Source: Flavihumibacter sp. ZG627 (GTDB lineage Bacteria > Bacteroidota > Bacteroidia > Chitinophagales > Chitinophagaceae). Taken from it: a stretch of 64,000 nt of DNA. The notes under the pieces were generated by a model. That model worked only from the letters and a program-made list of their open reading frames with translations, was not told the origin of the DNA and did not search any database. A program made the translations under genes and the position numbers. Location: NCBI RefSeq assembly GCF_000814325.1, contig NZ_JPHF01000010.1, positions 1 through 64,000 of the forward strand, read 5' to 3'. Of this stretch, positions 8,391 to 16,306 are shown one piece after another (positions within the stretch are counted from its first letter, which is position 1; the number at the start of each line of letters is the position of its first letter).

Positions 8391-9464
8391 TTATGGGAGC
8401 ATGACCACTTTACCGGTTCTGACAGATTCATCACAGGCGAATGCAATCCGCAAACTATTTACAGCATCCAGCATATGATCGGAAAGATCGATGTTCTCGC
8501 GGATGGTGCGCAGGAAATATGCCTGCTGGCGATTGCATAATTCCTGGTGATCGGGTTCATCTCTGAGGTCAACCCATTCATCTTCGCGGATATAGTTTCC
8601 ATCAGCATCCAATGCAGCTTGGTGGATGAGTATGGATTCTGTTTTTGTATGTGAATCGATATCATCTGATTTGCCGGCCGCAGCGGCCTGCTTAGCAACA
8701 ATGGAGGCTGATCCCATCGGACCGATAACATCCTTTACAAAAAATGCCGTCTCACTTATCATTGGTCCCCAGCCTGCTTCATACCATCCCACAGAGCCAT
8801 CTTCAAAGCGGATCTGTAATTGTCCATAGTTGTAATTGTCGGCGGGGATATCATCGCTTAATCGCGCTCCTATGGCACTCACCTGCACCGGCCTCGATCT
8901 TGTCATCTGGCACATCACATCAATATAGTGAACGCCACAGTCCACGATGGGACTCAAACTCTCCAGCAGGTTCTTATGCACGGCCCATTTCTTACCATTG
9001 CTCTGCTGGTTGAGGTTCATACGCATCACCAGCGGTTTGCCCAACTCATGTGCTGCTTTGATAAAATACTGCCAGGATGGATGGTGACGAAGAATGTATC
9101 CAGTTACCAGTTTTCTGTCTTTTCTTTTCGCTGTCTCCACTACCCGCTCTGCCCCTTCAACGGTGTCGGCCAATGGCTTTTCGATGAACACATGCAGATA
9201 CTTTTCCAATGCAGCTATTGCATAGCTTTCATGGGTATCGGGATAGGTGGATATACAGACCGCATCAGGAGAGGATGCTTCAAGCGCTGTAAAATAATCA
9301 TCATATACATCATAGGCATTGCCCAGCTTTTCATTGAGTATATGCTTGCTGTTTCCTCTAGACACGATGCCGCAGATCTCGAAGGCATCATTATTATGAT
9401 AGGCTATTGCGTGGGCGGTTCCCATGTTTCCGCATCCAACAACTAATACACGAATCTTGCTCAT
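8391..9464 (-). CDS. Gfo/Idh/MocA-family NAD(P)-dependent oxidoreductase
   Basis: 357 residues. The Rossmann motif 'VLVVGCGNMGTAHAIAYH' opens the protein, and the family EKP motif 'FIEKPLADTVEGAE' follows at about 110-125; the C-terminal alpha/beta dehydrogenase domain is complete. These enzymes oxidise sugars, inositols or other polyols. First gene of the five-gene operon. 'AAAAAGGGGAC' just before ATG 9464 is an unusually good Shine-Dalgarno for this genome. Its role beside D-amino-acid genes is not obvious; it may process a sugar acid or a deamination product. Confidence 0.85.
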   Translation of the reverse strand: MSKIRVLVVGCGNMGTAHAIAYHNNDAFEICGIVSRGNSKHILNEKLGNAYDVYDDYFTALEASSPDAVCISTYPDTHESYAIAALEKYLHVFIEKPLADTVEGAERVVETAKRKDRKLVTGYILRHHPSWQYFIKAAHELGKPLVMRMNLNQQSNGKKWAVHKNLLESLSPIVDCGVHYIDVMCQMTRSRPVQVSAIGARLSDDIPADNYNYGQLQIRFEDGSVGWYEAGWGPMISETAFFVKDVIGPMGSASIVAKQAAAAGKSDDIDSHTKTESILIHQAALDADGNYIREDEWVDLRDEPDHQELCNRQQAYFLRTIRENIDLSDHMLDAVNSLRIAFACDESVRTGKVVMLP

Positions 9465-9548
9465 GTCCCCTTTTTAAAAATTGATCTTCATATTATAGCA
9501 TTTTGGAGAGATAGCCAAGTTTGATTAGGCCTCATAAGCAAATGGGCA

Positions 9549-9573
9549 CAAAAAAAGAAGGCCGAAGCCTTCT
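9549..9573 (-). terminator. Rho-independent terminator after the DUF3108 gene
   Basis: Read on the minus strand: AGAAGGC, a TTCG tetraloop, GCCTTCT, then a run of Ts. It lies between the DUF3108 stop (9612) and the start of the oxidoreductase operon. Confidence 0.8.
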
Positions 9574-9611
9574 CTTTTCGAAAATAGGGATGGATTGGCC
9601 ATCACCTCTGA

Positions 9612-10382
9612 TTATTTGGTTGCAAGCGATGTAAGCGGGTACTTCAGGTTTTTATGGTTATTAAGGTCCACCTTAACTTTTCCAACACTGAGATCACTTT
9701 CTATGCGAACCGGAATATGGTTGGCATCATCGCTTACCCATACCGTCATTTTCTCTCCCCCTTCAAACACATTTCCTTTAATCAGCAAGGGCTTGAGTTT
9801 AATTGCGCGGTAGGTTCCGAACTTGGTCTTGATCGTTTCCTTTCCTACATAACGGATATACATATCATATACTTCATCACCGAGGAACATGTTGAAACGG
9901 ATCTTATCGTTGGGTTTGAATTTATCGTAATCGAGATTGCGCGCGTAGTAGAGTGAACTCACCACATCCTGCACCTCATGAGGAATTTTATAGATACCTT
10001 TTTTGGTAACGGCTGCCTTCTCGCCATGATCGAAAATAACTTCCTCATAACGCTTGTAGTTGCCCTCATGAACATTGCGGATAAACTTCACCGGCTTCTT
10101 ACTTTCCTGGTCGATGAATGTTTCATAACGATCGCGCACCTTAAAGATCCAGTCGTAGCTTGGATTGGTTCTTCCCTCTCCTACAACATGGTATACATTA
10201 CGATCTTCATGCACGGCGCTGGAAGTGGTGAAGCTGGCTGTACCGGCGTTTACATATAATCCCATCACACTATAAAATACCGTGTAATTGATCTTTTCAC
10301 CCGGCTTCCAGGCATCGTCCTGTGCCATGGTGGGCAGCGCTAAGCTGATTGCGGCAAAGAGAGTTAGTAAAAAACGATTCAT
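9612..10382 (-). CDS. DUF3108 periplasmic protein
   Basis: 256 residues. A clear signal peptide (MNRFLLTLFAAISLALPTMAQ) precedes the beta-rich DUF3108 body, recognised by 'WKPGEKINYTVFYSVMGLYV' near the N-terminus, 'FKVRDRYETFID' and 'VWVSDDANHIPVRIES' near the C-terminus. DUF3108 proteins are exported and thought to have a lipocalin-like or LolA-like open barrel; no function is established. Monocistronic, with its own terminator. Transcribed divergently from the DUF2130 gene (126 bp between starts). Confidence 0.9.
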   Translation of the reverse strand: MNRFLLTLFAAISLALPTMAQDDAWKPGEKINYTVFYSVMGLYVNAGTASFTTSSAVHEDRNVYHVVGEGRTNPSYDWIFKVRDRYETFIDQESKKPVKFIRNVHEGNYKRYEEVIFDHGEKAAVTKKGIYKIPHEVQDVVSSLYYARNLDYDKFKPNDKIRFNMFLGDEVYDMYIRYVGKETIKTKFGTYRAIKLKPLLIKGNVFEGGEKMTVWVSDDANHIPVRIESDLSVGKVKVDLNNHKNLKYPLTSLATK

Positions 10383-10508
10383 AGGTTTTGCTTTAGATCT
10401 AAAATTACCGATACATCTGTTAATCTTTTACTATAGCGCGGTTAAAGAATGATATGAAATTGTTAATGCTTCGGCGCTCATCCCTTAAATTGCCATAAAT
10501 CTCAAGGA

Positions 10509-11780
10509 ATGGCTACAAATATCAAATGTCCCAACTGCGGACATGAATTTCCGCTGGAAGAGGCGCTCAATGATGAGCTCAAGGAGGCGATAGAAAAGGA
10601 GAAGCAGGAACTGCGGGAAAAGATGATCGAATACAGGAACCAGAAGGAAGAAGAGCTTCGAAAAAAAGATGAAGCTTTTGAGGTTTTCAAGCGCAGCCAG
10701 GAAGCTGCTTACAGGAGCCAGCTCGACCAGGAATTAAAAAAACAGAACCAGCAACTGGAAGAATCCATACGCAAAAGCATGCATGCTGATTTTGAGAACC
10801 AGTTAAAAATATTGCAGGATACCAACCGCGACAATGAAGAAAAACTTCGTGAGTCGAGGAAGAAGGAACTCGATTTTCTTCGCAAGGAGCAGGAACTAAA
10901 AAACAAGGAAGCTGAGCTTGAAATCGTTTTGCATACCAAGCTGCAGGAGGAAAGAGGAAAGCTTTCTGATGAGATAAGGAAGATAGAAGAGCAGAAAAAT
11001 ATTGCTAAGGAAACTGAGTTTCAGCTTCGGCTGAAAGAGCTGGAGAAACAATTGGAAGACCAGAAAAAGCTGGCAGAGGAAATGCGCCGCAAGGCAGAAC
11101 AGGGCAGTATGCAGTTACAGGGTGAAGTGATGGAGCTTGCGCTGGAAGAGATGCTTCGCACCTGCTTTCCTTTTGATATGGTTTCCGAGGTGGGGAAAGG
11201 TGTGAGAGGAGCAGATTGTATCCTTACTATCCGCAACCAGTTTGGACAGGAATGTGGAAGTATCATTTTTGAAAGCAAGCGAACAAAAGTTTTCTCACAG
11301 GACTGGATAGAAAAACTAAAGGCCGATTGCAGAAGCCAGGGCGCCGATATGGCCATTCTTGTAACGCAGAACATGCCTGCCGATATGGACCAGTTTGGGG
11401 AGAGGAATGGCATCTGGATCTGCAGCTTTGCTGAAGTGAAGCCTCTGGTGCAGGTATTGAGGGATAGCATCATCAAAATTTCAAATGCCGCGCGCAACCA
11501 GGAGAATAAGGGAGATAAGATGCATATGCTCTATGATTATCTCACCAGCAATGAATTCAGTGAACAGTGGAAGGCCATCCGCGAAGGTTTTCTCAGCATG
11601 AAGCTCAGCATACAACGTGAGAGGGATGCCATGGAAAAACTCTGGAAGGCGCGGGAGAAGCAGCTCGAAAAAGTATTATTGAATGCGGCCCATGTGAAAG
11701 GAAGTATTGAAGGGATCGCCGGTGCTGATATGGTGAATCTTAGTCTGGCGGATGATGATCCCCTTGAGCTTCCTGAATAA
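10509..11780 (+). CDS. DUF2130 coiled-coil protein
   Basis: 423 residues. An N-terminal CxxC pair 'IKCPNCGHEFPLEEAL' (possible half zinc ribbon) is followed by a long, highly charged coiled coil (about 20-210). The DUF2130 domain (about 215-400) has 'GADCILTIRNQFGQECGSII' and 'FESKRTKVFSQDW', which resemble the D...E-x-K spacing of restriction-endonuclease-like nucleases. Family function is unknown, and a nuclease role is inference. It converges on the phosphopantetheinyl transferase gene (14 bp). Confidence 0.88.
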   Translation: MATNIKCPNCGHEFPLEEALNDELKEAIEKEKQELREKMIEYRNQKEEELRKKDEAFEVFKRSQEAAYRSQLDQELKKQNQQLEESIRKSMHADFENQLKILQDTNRDNEEKLRESRKKELDFLRKEQELKNKEAELEIVLHTKLQEERGKLSDEIRKIEEQKNIAKETEFQLRLKELEKQLEDQKKLAEEMRRKAEQGSMQLQGEVMELALEEMLRTCFPFDMVSEVGKGVRGADCILTIRNQFGQECGSIIFESKRTKVFSQDWIEKLKADCRSQGADMAILVTQNMPADMDQFGERNGIWICSFAEVKPLVQVLRDSIIKISNAARNQENKGDKMHMLYDYLTSNEFSEQWKAIREGFLSMKLSIQRERDAMEKLWKAREKQLEKVLLNAAHVKGSIEGIAGADMVNLSLADDDPLELPE

Positions 11781-11794
11781 TATGTATTCCGAAT

Positions 11795-12433
11795 TTATGA
11801 TACCGTAAAGGCAAGCACCAGGTGTTCAAAGATCTTTGCTTGAATGTTGAGATCAACCGGTGCTTCCTTTTCAAAACTGAAAGGCAGGTGCATCCATTCG
11901 CTGGCGGTATAATGAAGCGGTCCGGCGAGTTTGATATGCTCGCGGAAATCAACTTTTCCATTACCATACCATTTGAATACTGCTTCTTTGGCGCTCCAGA
12001 GAGTGGTAACCAGTTCTAACTGCAGGCGGTCGAACAATTCCCATTCACGGAGGAAGTCCTGCTCTTTTTCTGTCAGGAACTTATGCGAGATCCTTTCAAT
12101 GCGGGGTGTTACCAGTTCGATATCTATCCCCACTCTTTTTTCACTGCTGGCCGCGGCCGCCGCGAAATTGCCGCAATGGGAGATGGAGAAATGGTATTTT
12201 TCTCCCGGCAGATAGGGCTTGCGGGTATCGGCGACCATGATCTCGGAAAGCGGGAAATCATTGAACAATTCCAGCAGCAGGTAGCGGCCGGCCAGGTGCT
12301 GCAGGCGTTTATAGGGATGGGTAACATCTTTTTTCAGCGGAACGCGCTCCAGGAAAAATTCTTCAGGTTCTTCAATGCGCCAAATAGCCAGCCGGGTGGA
12401 ATGGTTGATATTATGTTGATAAAATAAGGCCAA
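11795..12433 (-). CDS. 4'-phosphopantetheinyl transferase superfamily protein
   Basis: 212 residues. The Sfp/AcpT-type magnesium and CoA motifs are present: 'VGIDIELVTPRIERI' and 'TLWSAKEAVFKWYGNGK'. The enzyme moves phosphopantetheine from CoA to carrier-protein serines; with no synthase nearby it may serve the fatty-acid acyl carrier protein or a distant cluster. The start appears to be TTG at 12433: no in-frame ATG lies near the N-terminus, and the sequence from this codon matches the usual beginning of the family. Confidence 0.85.
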   Translation of the reverse strand: MALFYQHNINHSTRLAIWRIEEPEEFFLERVPLKKDVTHPYKRLQHLAGRYLLLELFNDFPLSEIMVADTRKPYLPGEKYHFSISHCGNFAAAAASSEKRVGIDIELVTPRIERISHKFLTEKEQDFLREWELFDRLQLELVTTLWSAKEAVFKWYGNGKVDFREHIKLAGPLHYTASEWMHLPFSFEKEAPVDLNIQAKIFEHLVLAFTVS

Positions 12434-12510
12434 GGTTGCGATTTTGAAGGTAACATTGCAGGACCCGTTTCAAAGGGCACTGATCATCAAATATAAAATA
12501 AGCGAAGCAC

Positions 12511-13047
12511 ATGATTCTGTCGGACACCCGTATTCTGGAAGAATTTGAAAAAGGAACCATTAAGATCGAACCCTACCAGCGTGAATGCCTTGGAAGCAAC
12601 TCCTATGATGTACATCTGGGCAAATGGCTTGCCACTTATAAGGAGCATATCCTCGATGCCAAAAAACATAACCAGATCGAATATTTTGAGATACCTGAAG
12701 ATGGGTTTGTATTATACCCGCATATCTTTTACCTGGGGGTAACGAAAGAGTATACTGAAACGCATGCGCATGTGCCTTTCCTGGAAGGGAAATCATCTAC
12801 CGGCCGGCTGGGTATCGACATACATGCTACCGCGGGTAAGGGAGATGTTGGTTTCTGCGGGCACTGGACCCTCGAAATTTCGGTTAAGCAACCGGTGAAG
12901 GTTTATAAGGGGATGCCGATCGGGCAGTTAATTTATTTCCCTGTGGATGGTGAAATTGAGGTGAAGTACAACCAGAAGAAAAATGCGAAGTATAGTGGGC
13001 AGCCAGACAAGCCTATTGAGAGTATGATGTGGAAGAATGCGTTTTGA
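12511..13047 (+). CDS. dcd: dCTP deaminase
   Basis: 178 residues, normal for Dcd. 'LGSNSYDVHLG' and 'KSSTGRLGIDIHATAGKGD' are the nucleotide-binding motifs, and 'GFCGHWTLEI' holds the catalytic glutamate. It turns dCTP into dUTP for dTMP synthesis, upstream of thymidylate synthase (encoded about 41 kb away here). Start ATG 12511. The decayed toxin-antitoxin pair lies just downstream. Confidence 0.93.
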   Translation: MILSDTRILEEFEKGTIKIEPYQRECLGSNSYDVHLGKWLATYKEHILDAKKHNQIEYFEIPEDGFVLYPHIFYLGVTKEYTETHAHVPFLEGKSSTGRLGIDIHATAGKGDVGFCGHWTLEISVKQPVKVYKGMPIGQLIYFPVDGEIEVKYNQKKNAKYSGQPDKPIESMMWKNAF

Positions 13048-13054
13048 AGGAGTA

Positions 13055-13096
13055 TACCTATTATTACCTTTTATTGAGGTAAATTTGTTTAGGTAA
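13055..13096 (+). promoter_or_regulatory. nested inverted repeat and -7 box before the toxin-antitoxin pair
   Basis: TACCT (13055) and TTACCT (13064) are mirrored by AGGTAA (13077) and AGGTAA (13091), giving two nested palindromes centred near 13073-13075. A perfect TAnnTTTG box, TAAATTTG (13080-13087), overlaps the right half. This is the layout expected for an autoregulated toxin-antitoxin promoter. No -33 TTTG at standard spacing was found. Confidence 0.5.
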
Positions 13097-13122
13097 CACC
13101 GAGCTTTCCAAAACATAATAAT

Positions 13123-13332
13123 ATAATCACTTTAAACCCACAATACATAAAAGATACTGCCGGCAAAAAATTAGTAGTCCTGCCTGCAAAGCAGTTTGAT
13201 GCACTCATGGAAGAACTGGAAGAGTTGGAAGACATTAAACGCTATGATGCTGCTAAAAAAAGAAAACAGGAGTTTACTGATGCTGATACTGCCTTTAAAA
13301 AAATTGAAGCAAAAAGGAAAAAGAATGTATAA
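13123..13332 (+). CDS. antitoxin of a RelE-type pair, start codon apparently lost
   Basis: The frame reads ITLNPQYIKDTAGKKLVV... and ends KRKKNV-stop at 13332, about 69 residues: an N-terminal strand, then a very acidic helix and a basic tail, as in small Bacteroidota antitoxins of RelE toxins. The first codons available are ATA (13123) and ATC (13126); there is no in-frame ATG, GTG or TTG at the expected place. ATA is one base from ATG, so a start-codon loss is likely; a rare non-canonical start is the alternative. Its end overlaps the toxin start (ATGTATAA), the usual coupling. The toxin is also broken, so the pair is probably decaying. Confidence 0.5.
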   Translation: MITLNPQYIKDTAGKKLVVLPAKQFDALMEELEELEDIKRYDAAKKRKQEFTDADTAFKKIEAKRKKNV

Positions 13333-13532
13333 GCTCAGGATTGAAAAAACTGTTCAGAAGGCATTAGAAAAAATAAATGAACCATATTATTCGAAAATAA
13401 AAGCTGCAATTCTTAGTCTTGCAAAAAATCCCAGACCTGTAGGCTATAAAAAATTACAAGGGAGGGATGGATTTCGTATTACTCACCATTGACATAATTA
13501 GCCTCGGACACAGAAAAGATATCTACGAATAA
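13325..13532 (+). pseudogene. RelE/ParE-family toxin with internal deletion
   Basis: From ATG 13325 the frame gives a normal RelE-like N-terminus (MYKLRIEKTVQKALEKI..., about 52 residues to 'GRDGFRI') and then stops at 13492. The missing C-terminus continues in the +1-shifted frame as LLTIDIISLGHRKDIYE with a stop at 13530-13532; 'LGHRKDIY' is the typical end of this family. Compared with family members, roughly 12-14 codons are gone, including the 'R.G.YR..Y' stretch that holds catalytic residues. The toxin should be inactive. Confidence 0.75.
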
Positions 13533-13536
13533 ACAA

Positions 13537-13564
13537 AGAAGCCGCCTCAAATGAGACGGCTTCT
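13537..13564. terminator. hairpin between toxin remnant and metalloprotease gene
   Basis: AGAAGCCG-C-CTC pairs with GAG-A-CGGCTTCT around an AAAT loop (one mismatch), A-rich before and T-rich after. It can serve either strand between two convergent genes. Confidence 0.55.
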
Positions 13565-13593
13565 TCATTTATTCTTTCATCTACACCATCACC

Positions 13594-16236
13594 TTATTTA
13601 GGATCAAGTGCATTGTCAATGATAAATACCAGGTTCATCCTGTGTGCTTTTGTCTGCTCATTTGTACTGATAGCACCGGCAAGCATGGACTTGACTTTCT
13701 TCAGGGTTAACAGCGCGGCTGCCTTTGAGGAATTATCATAACCAGCTTTTGCATCAACTATTGCTGCAGCACCTTTTACAAATTCTGTCTGCAGGTTCTG
13801 GCGATAAAGATTCACATTTCCTTTCAGGTCTTCACTGAAAATTCCTTTTGCCAGGTCGCCCATTACATCAGCAACACTATAGGTATTTCCATAGAGTGAG
13901 CTGTTGTTGATACGCGCCAGGGTATTGGGATGAAGGATATGTCCCAATGAAGGCATCTGTACCTGCTGTGCAACATTCTGTGCTTTGAAATCTTCGCCAA
14001 CACCAAAGAAAGAGAATCCACGACGCTGCGCTTGCAGGTAAGGGAATAACTGTGCATCGGCCTGGAATGCATTTGGAGAATAGAGATACTTCGTAAGCAA
14101 AGCCATCGCCTTCTTCTGGTACTCAACAGGAACTACCGTGAAAGGATTGCTCTTGCTTTTTTGTCCGGGATAACTTCTATCTACATACACACCTCCAATA
14201 TAACGGCTAACCGCATTCGCCATTTGTGAACGCTGTCCCTGTAACATCAGGTAACGGGTACGGAGTTCATTCCAGCTCTGGTCAGGACGTGCAAAGCGTG
14301 ATTTCAGTTTGGGGATCATGGTGTTCACCAACCTGAACCTGTCCTCTGCATATGCAATCATGTCATTACTGTTATCATTCACCATTACCCTTGGGTCGAT
14401 ACCACCTGAGCCACGCATATCATCGGCATCATTACCGAAGGCGAGCTGAGGATCGGTACTGCGGCTAAGGATAGCCGCGAGAGCGCTCTCTTCTTCAGTA
14501 GCAGAGAATGGCTTATAACCATATTCGATAGCCCATATATCATATGGACCAGCTTTTGTTGTATAGTAATCACCCTGCCTGGCACGGTTGCTGTTAACGT
14601 TGATAGAGGGATAGTCCATCACGGAACCCAGCGAACCGATCTTTGATGTGATCTCCTTGTCGTGGAGCTGCTCCGGACTCAACATCTGGCTTGCCTTCAT
14701 GTTGTGGTTGAGTCCAAGTGTATGACCCATTTCATGCATGATCAGGTAATAGAGAAACTGCTTGTGCATCTCACTGATCTCACCTGCTGCTTTTCCATTA
14801 GCAGGTGCATCATCAAGAATTTCAACTGCTGCAAGTCCGGTCTGGAATTGAATGGCGAGTTCATTTGCCATTGCACAGGTTGCAAGGTGCTTATGACCAA
14901 AACCATTTGTTACCGGAGGCTTAACTGCTTCAGCAGGATTATCCCATGGCATTGTAACTGCTGCAGATGATAATCCGCCGTTGAACAGCTCATCAAAATT
15001 TGGCGTACCGGCGCCACTCCTCCACTCTACCGTGATATCAGAACCGAGGATCTGTCCGGTGCGTGGATTAAAGAAGCTTGGTCCGATGGCTCCATAAGGG
15101 GGATTGGCACTGCTCACCCAGCGGATAACATTATAGCGGATATCAGCAGGATCCCAATCAGCATCATCGGGCATGATCTTCATCACAACAGCATTGCGGA
15201 AACCGGCTTTCTCAAAAGCTTCATTCCACTTCTCTCCTGCTTCTTTGATGGTTTGCCTGAATTCAACTGGCGTTGTATTCTCGATCCACCAAACGATCGG
15301 TTCAACGGGCTCGCTGATGGCAGCAGATGGATCTTTCTTTACAAGATGCCAGCGGCTGATAAAATCTTTGAAGGGAGTAAAGGAAAGTGATGTAAGGTCA
15401 TCAACCTGTCCGCCGAAATATCCAACCCTTGGATCATCTCTTCTGGCGCGGTAATCATTTTCGGGCATAGCCAGGAATGAGTGCTGCATTTTCACACGAA
15501 CAAAACGCGCGTCGGTGATATCTTTTCCACCGCGGTTCATTGGGTTTGGATTGTCGTATGCCAGTTCCACCAATACATCTGTATTATTAGGGAAGCTGCG
15601 CACCATACTATATTTAGATTTGGCGGGGTTCAGGTTTCCGAGGTTGAATACAGCGCCCGGGGGAAGAGTTGGCGGCATGGTAGGTTTAACCTGGTCGAGT
15701 TTATCGCCCAGCAACAAACCATCAACTGAAATAAGGTAACCGAGACTGTCTTCCACGGTGAATTTCTCCGCGAAGAAAACCGCATCGCTTACATCCACAT
15801 TGGCAGCTTTGCTAACGGCATTGTTTTTATCGTAATAGAAATTGGTATTGAGCTGCATGAACTCCAGCTTATCGTAGGCCTTCTGCACTTTGAAGGGGAA
15901 GGTCTCGCGAAGCATGTTCTGGTGAAGGAATAATGCTGTTGGTCCGCCCATGGAAAAGCTCTGGTAGATATATTCTTTTCCGAGCTGGTCTTTTCTCAGG
16001 TACATCTGCACGCTGCCGGTAACGGTATCCTGGTAGAGGGTGAACATCCCGTCGATCTTCTTGCTTGACTTCACTTTGTCTTTAATAGAAGCCTTGGCGG
16101 GAGCGGCCGGGGCGGCCTTTTTAGCTGTGTCCGCGGCAACAGGCGCGGGCTGTTTTTGCTTTCTGTTCTTCTTTTGCGCCATGGCTCCTGTGGCCAGTGC
16201 AAGGGCGAACATCAGCAGAATGCTGTTTTTTCTCAT
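13594..16236 (-). CDS. secreted zinc metalloprotease, DUF5117/DUF4953 family
   Basis: About 880 residues from ATG 16236, where a signal peptide begins (MRKNSILLMFALALATGAMAQ); an upstream start at 16287 would bury it. A Lys/Ala/Pro-rich linker follows, then the DUF5118/DUF5117 N-terminal region and the zincin-like DUF4953 part. 'HEMGHTLGLNHN' is a full HExxHxxGxxH metzincin motif, and 'GSVMDYPSINV' provides a Met-turn. Function: predicted periplasmic or surface protease, substrate unknown. The C-terminal roughly 250 residues are helical. Monocistronic, 70 bp downstream of the DUF3810 gene. Confidence 0.88.
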   Translation of the reverse strand: MRKNSILLMFALALATGAMAQKKNRKQKQPAPVAADTAKKAAPAAPAKASIKDKVKSSKKIDGMFTLYQDTVTGSVQMYLRKDQLGKEYIYQSFSMGGPTALFLHQNMLRETFPFKVQKAYDKLEFMQLNTNFYYDKNNAVSKAANVDVSDAVFFAEKFTVEDSLGYLISVDGLLLGDKLDQVKPTMPPTLPPGAVFNLGNLNPAKSKYSMVRSFPNNTDVLVELAYDNPNPMNRGGKDITDARFVRVKMQHSFLAMPENDYRARRDDPRVGYFGGQVDDLTSLSFTPFKDFISRWHLVKKDPSAAISEPVEPIVWWIENTTPVEFRQTIKEAGEKWNEAFEKAGFRNAVVMKIMPDDADWDPADIRYNVIRWVSSANPPYGAIGPSFFNPRTGQILGSDITVEWRSGAGTPNFDELFNGGLSSAAVTMPWDNPAEAVKPPVTNGFGHKHLATCAMANELAIQFQTGLAAVEILDDAPANGKAAGEISEMHKQFLYYLIMHEMGHTLGLNHNMKASQMLSPEQLHDKEITSKIGSLGSVMDYPSINVNSNRARQGDYYTTKAGPYDIWAIEYGYKPFSATEEESALAAILSRSTDPQLAFGNDADDMRGSGGIDPRVMVNDNSNDMIAYAEDRFRLVNTMIPKLKSRFARPDQSWNELRTRYLMLQGQRSQMANAVSRYIGGVYVDRSYPGQKSKSNPFTVVPVEYQKKAMALLTKYLYSPNAFQADAQLFPYLQAQRRGFSFFGVGEDFKAQNVAQQVQMPSLGHILHPNTLARINNSSLYGNTYSVADVMGDLAKGIFSEDLKGNVNLYRQNLQTEFVKGAAAIVDAKAGYDNSSKAAALLTLKKVKSMLAGAISTNEQTKAHRMNLVFIIDNALDPK

Positions 16237-16306
16237 ACAAGTTAAAATTGTCCGCCAATATGCTGAAAATCCTGTGTACAGAGGCAAACTTTATTTGAGT
16301 GGTAAA

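Noticed and set aside
13196-13492. 98-residue protein covering antitoxin and toxin
   Set aside because: The first 43 residues are an out-of-frame reading of the antitoxin; the real toxin start is ATG 13325, overlapping the antitoxin stop.
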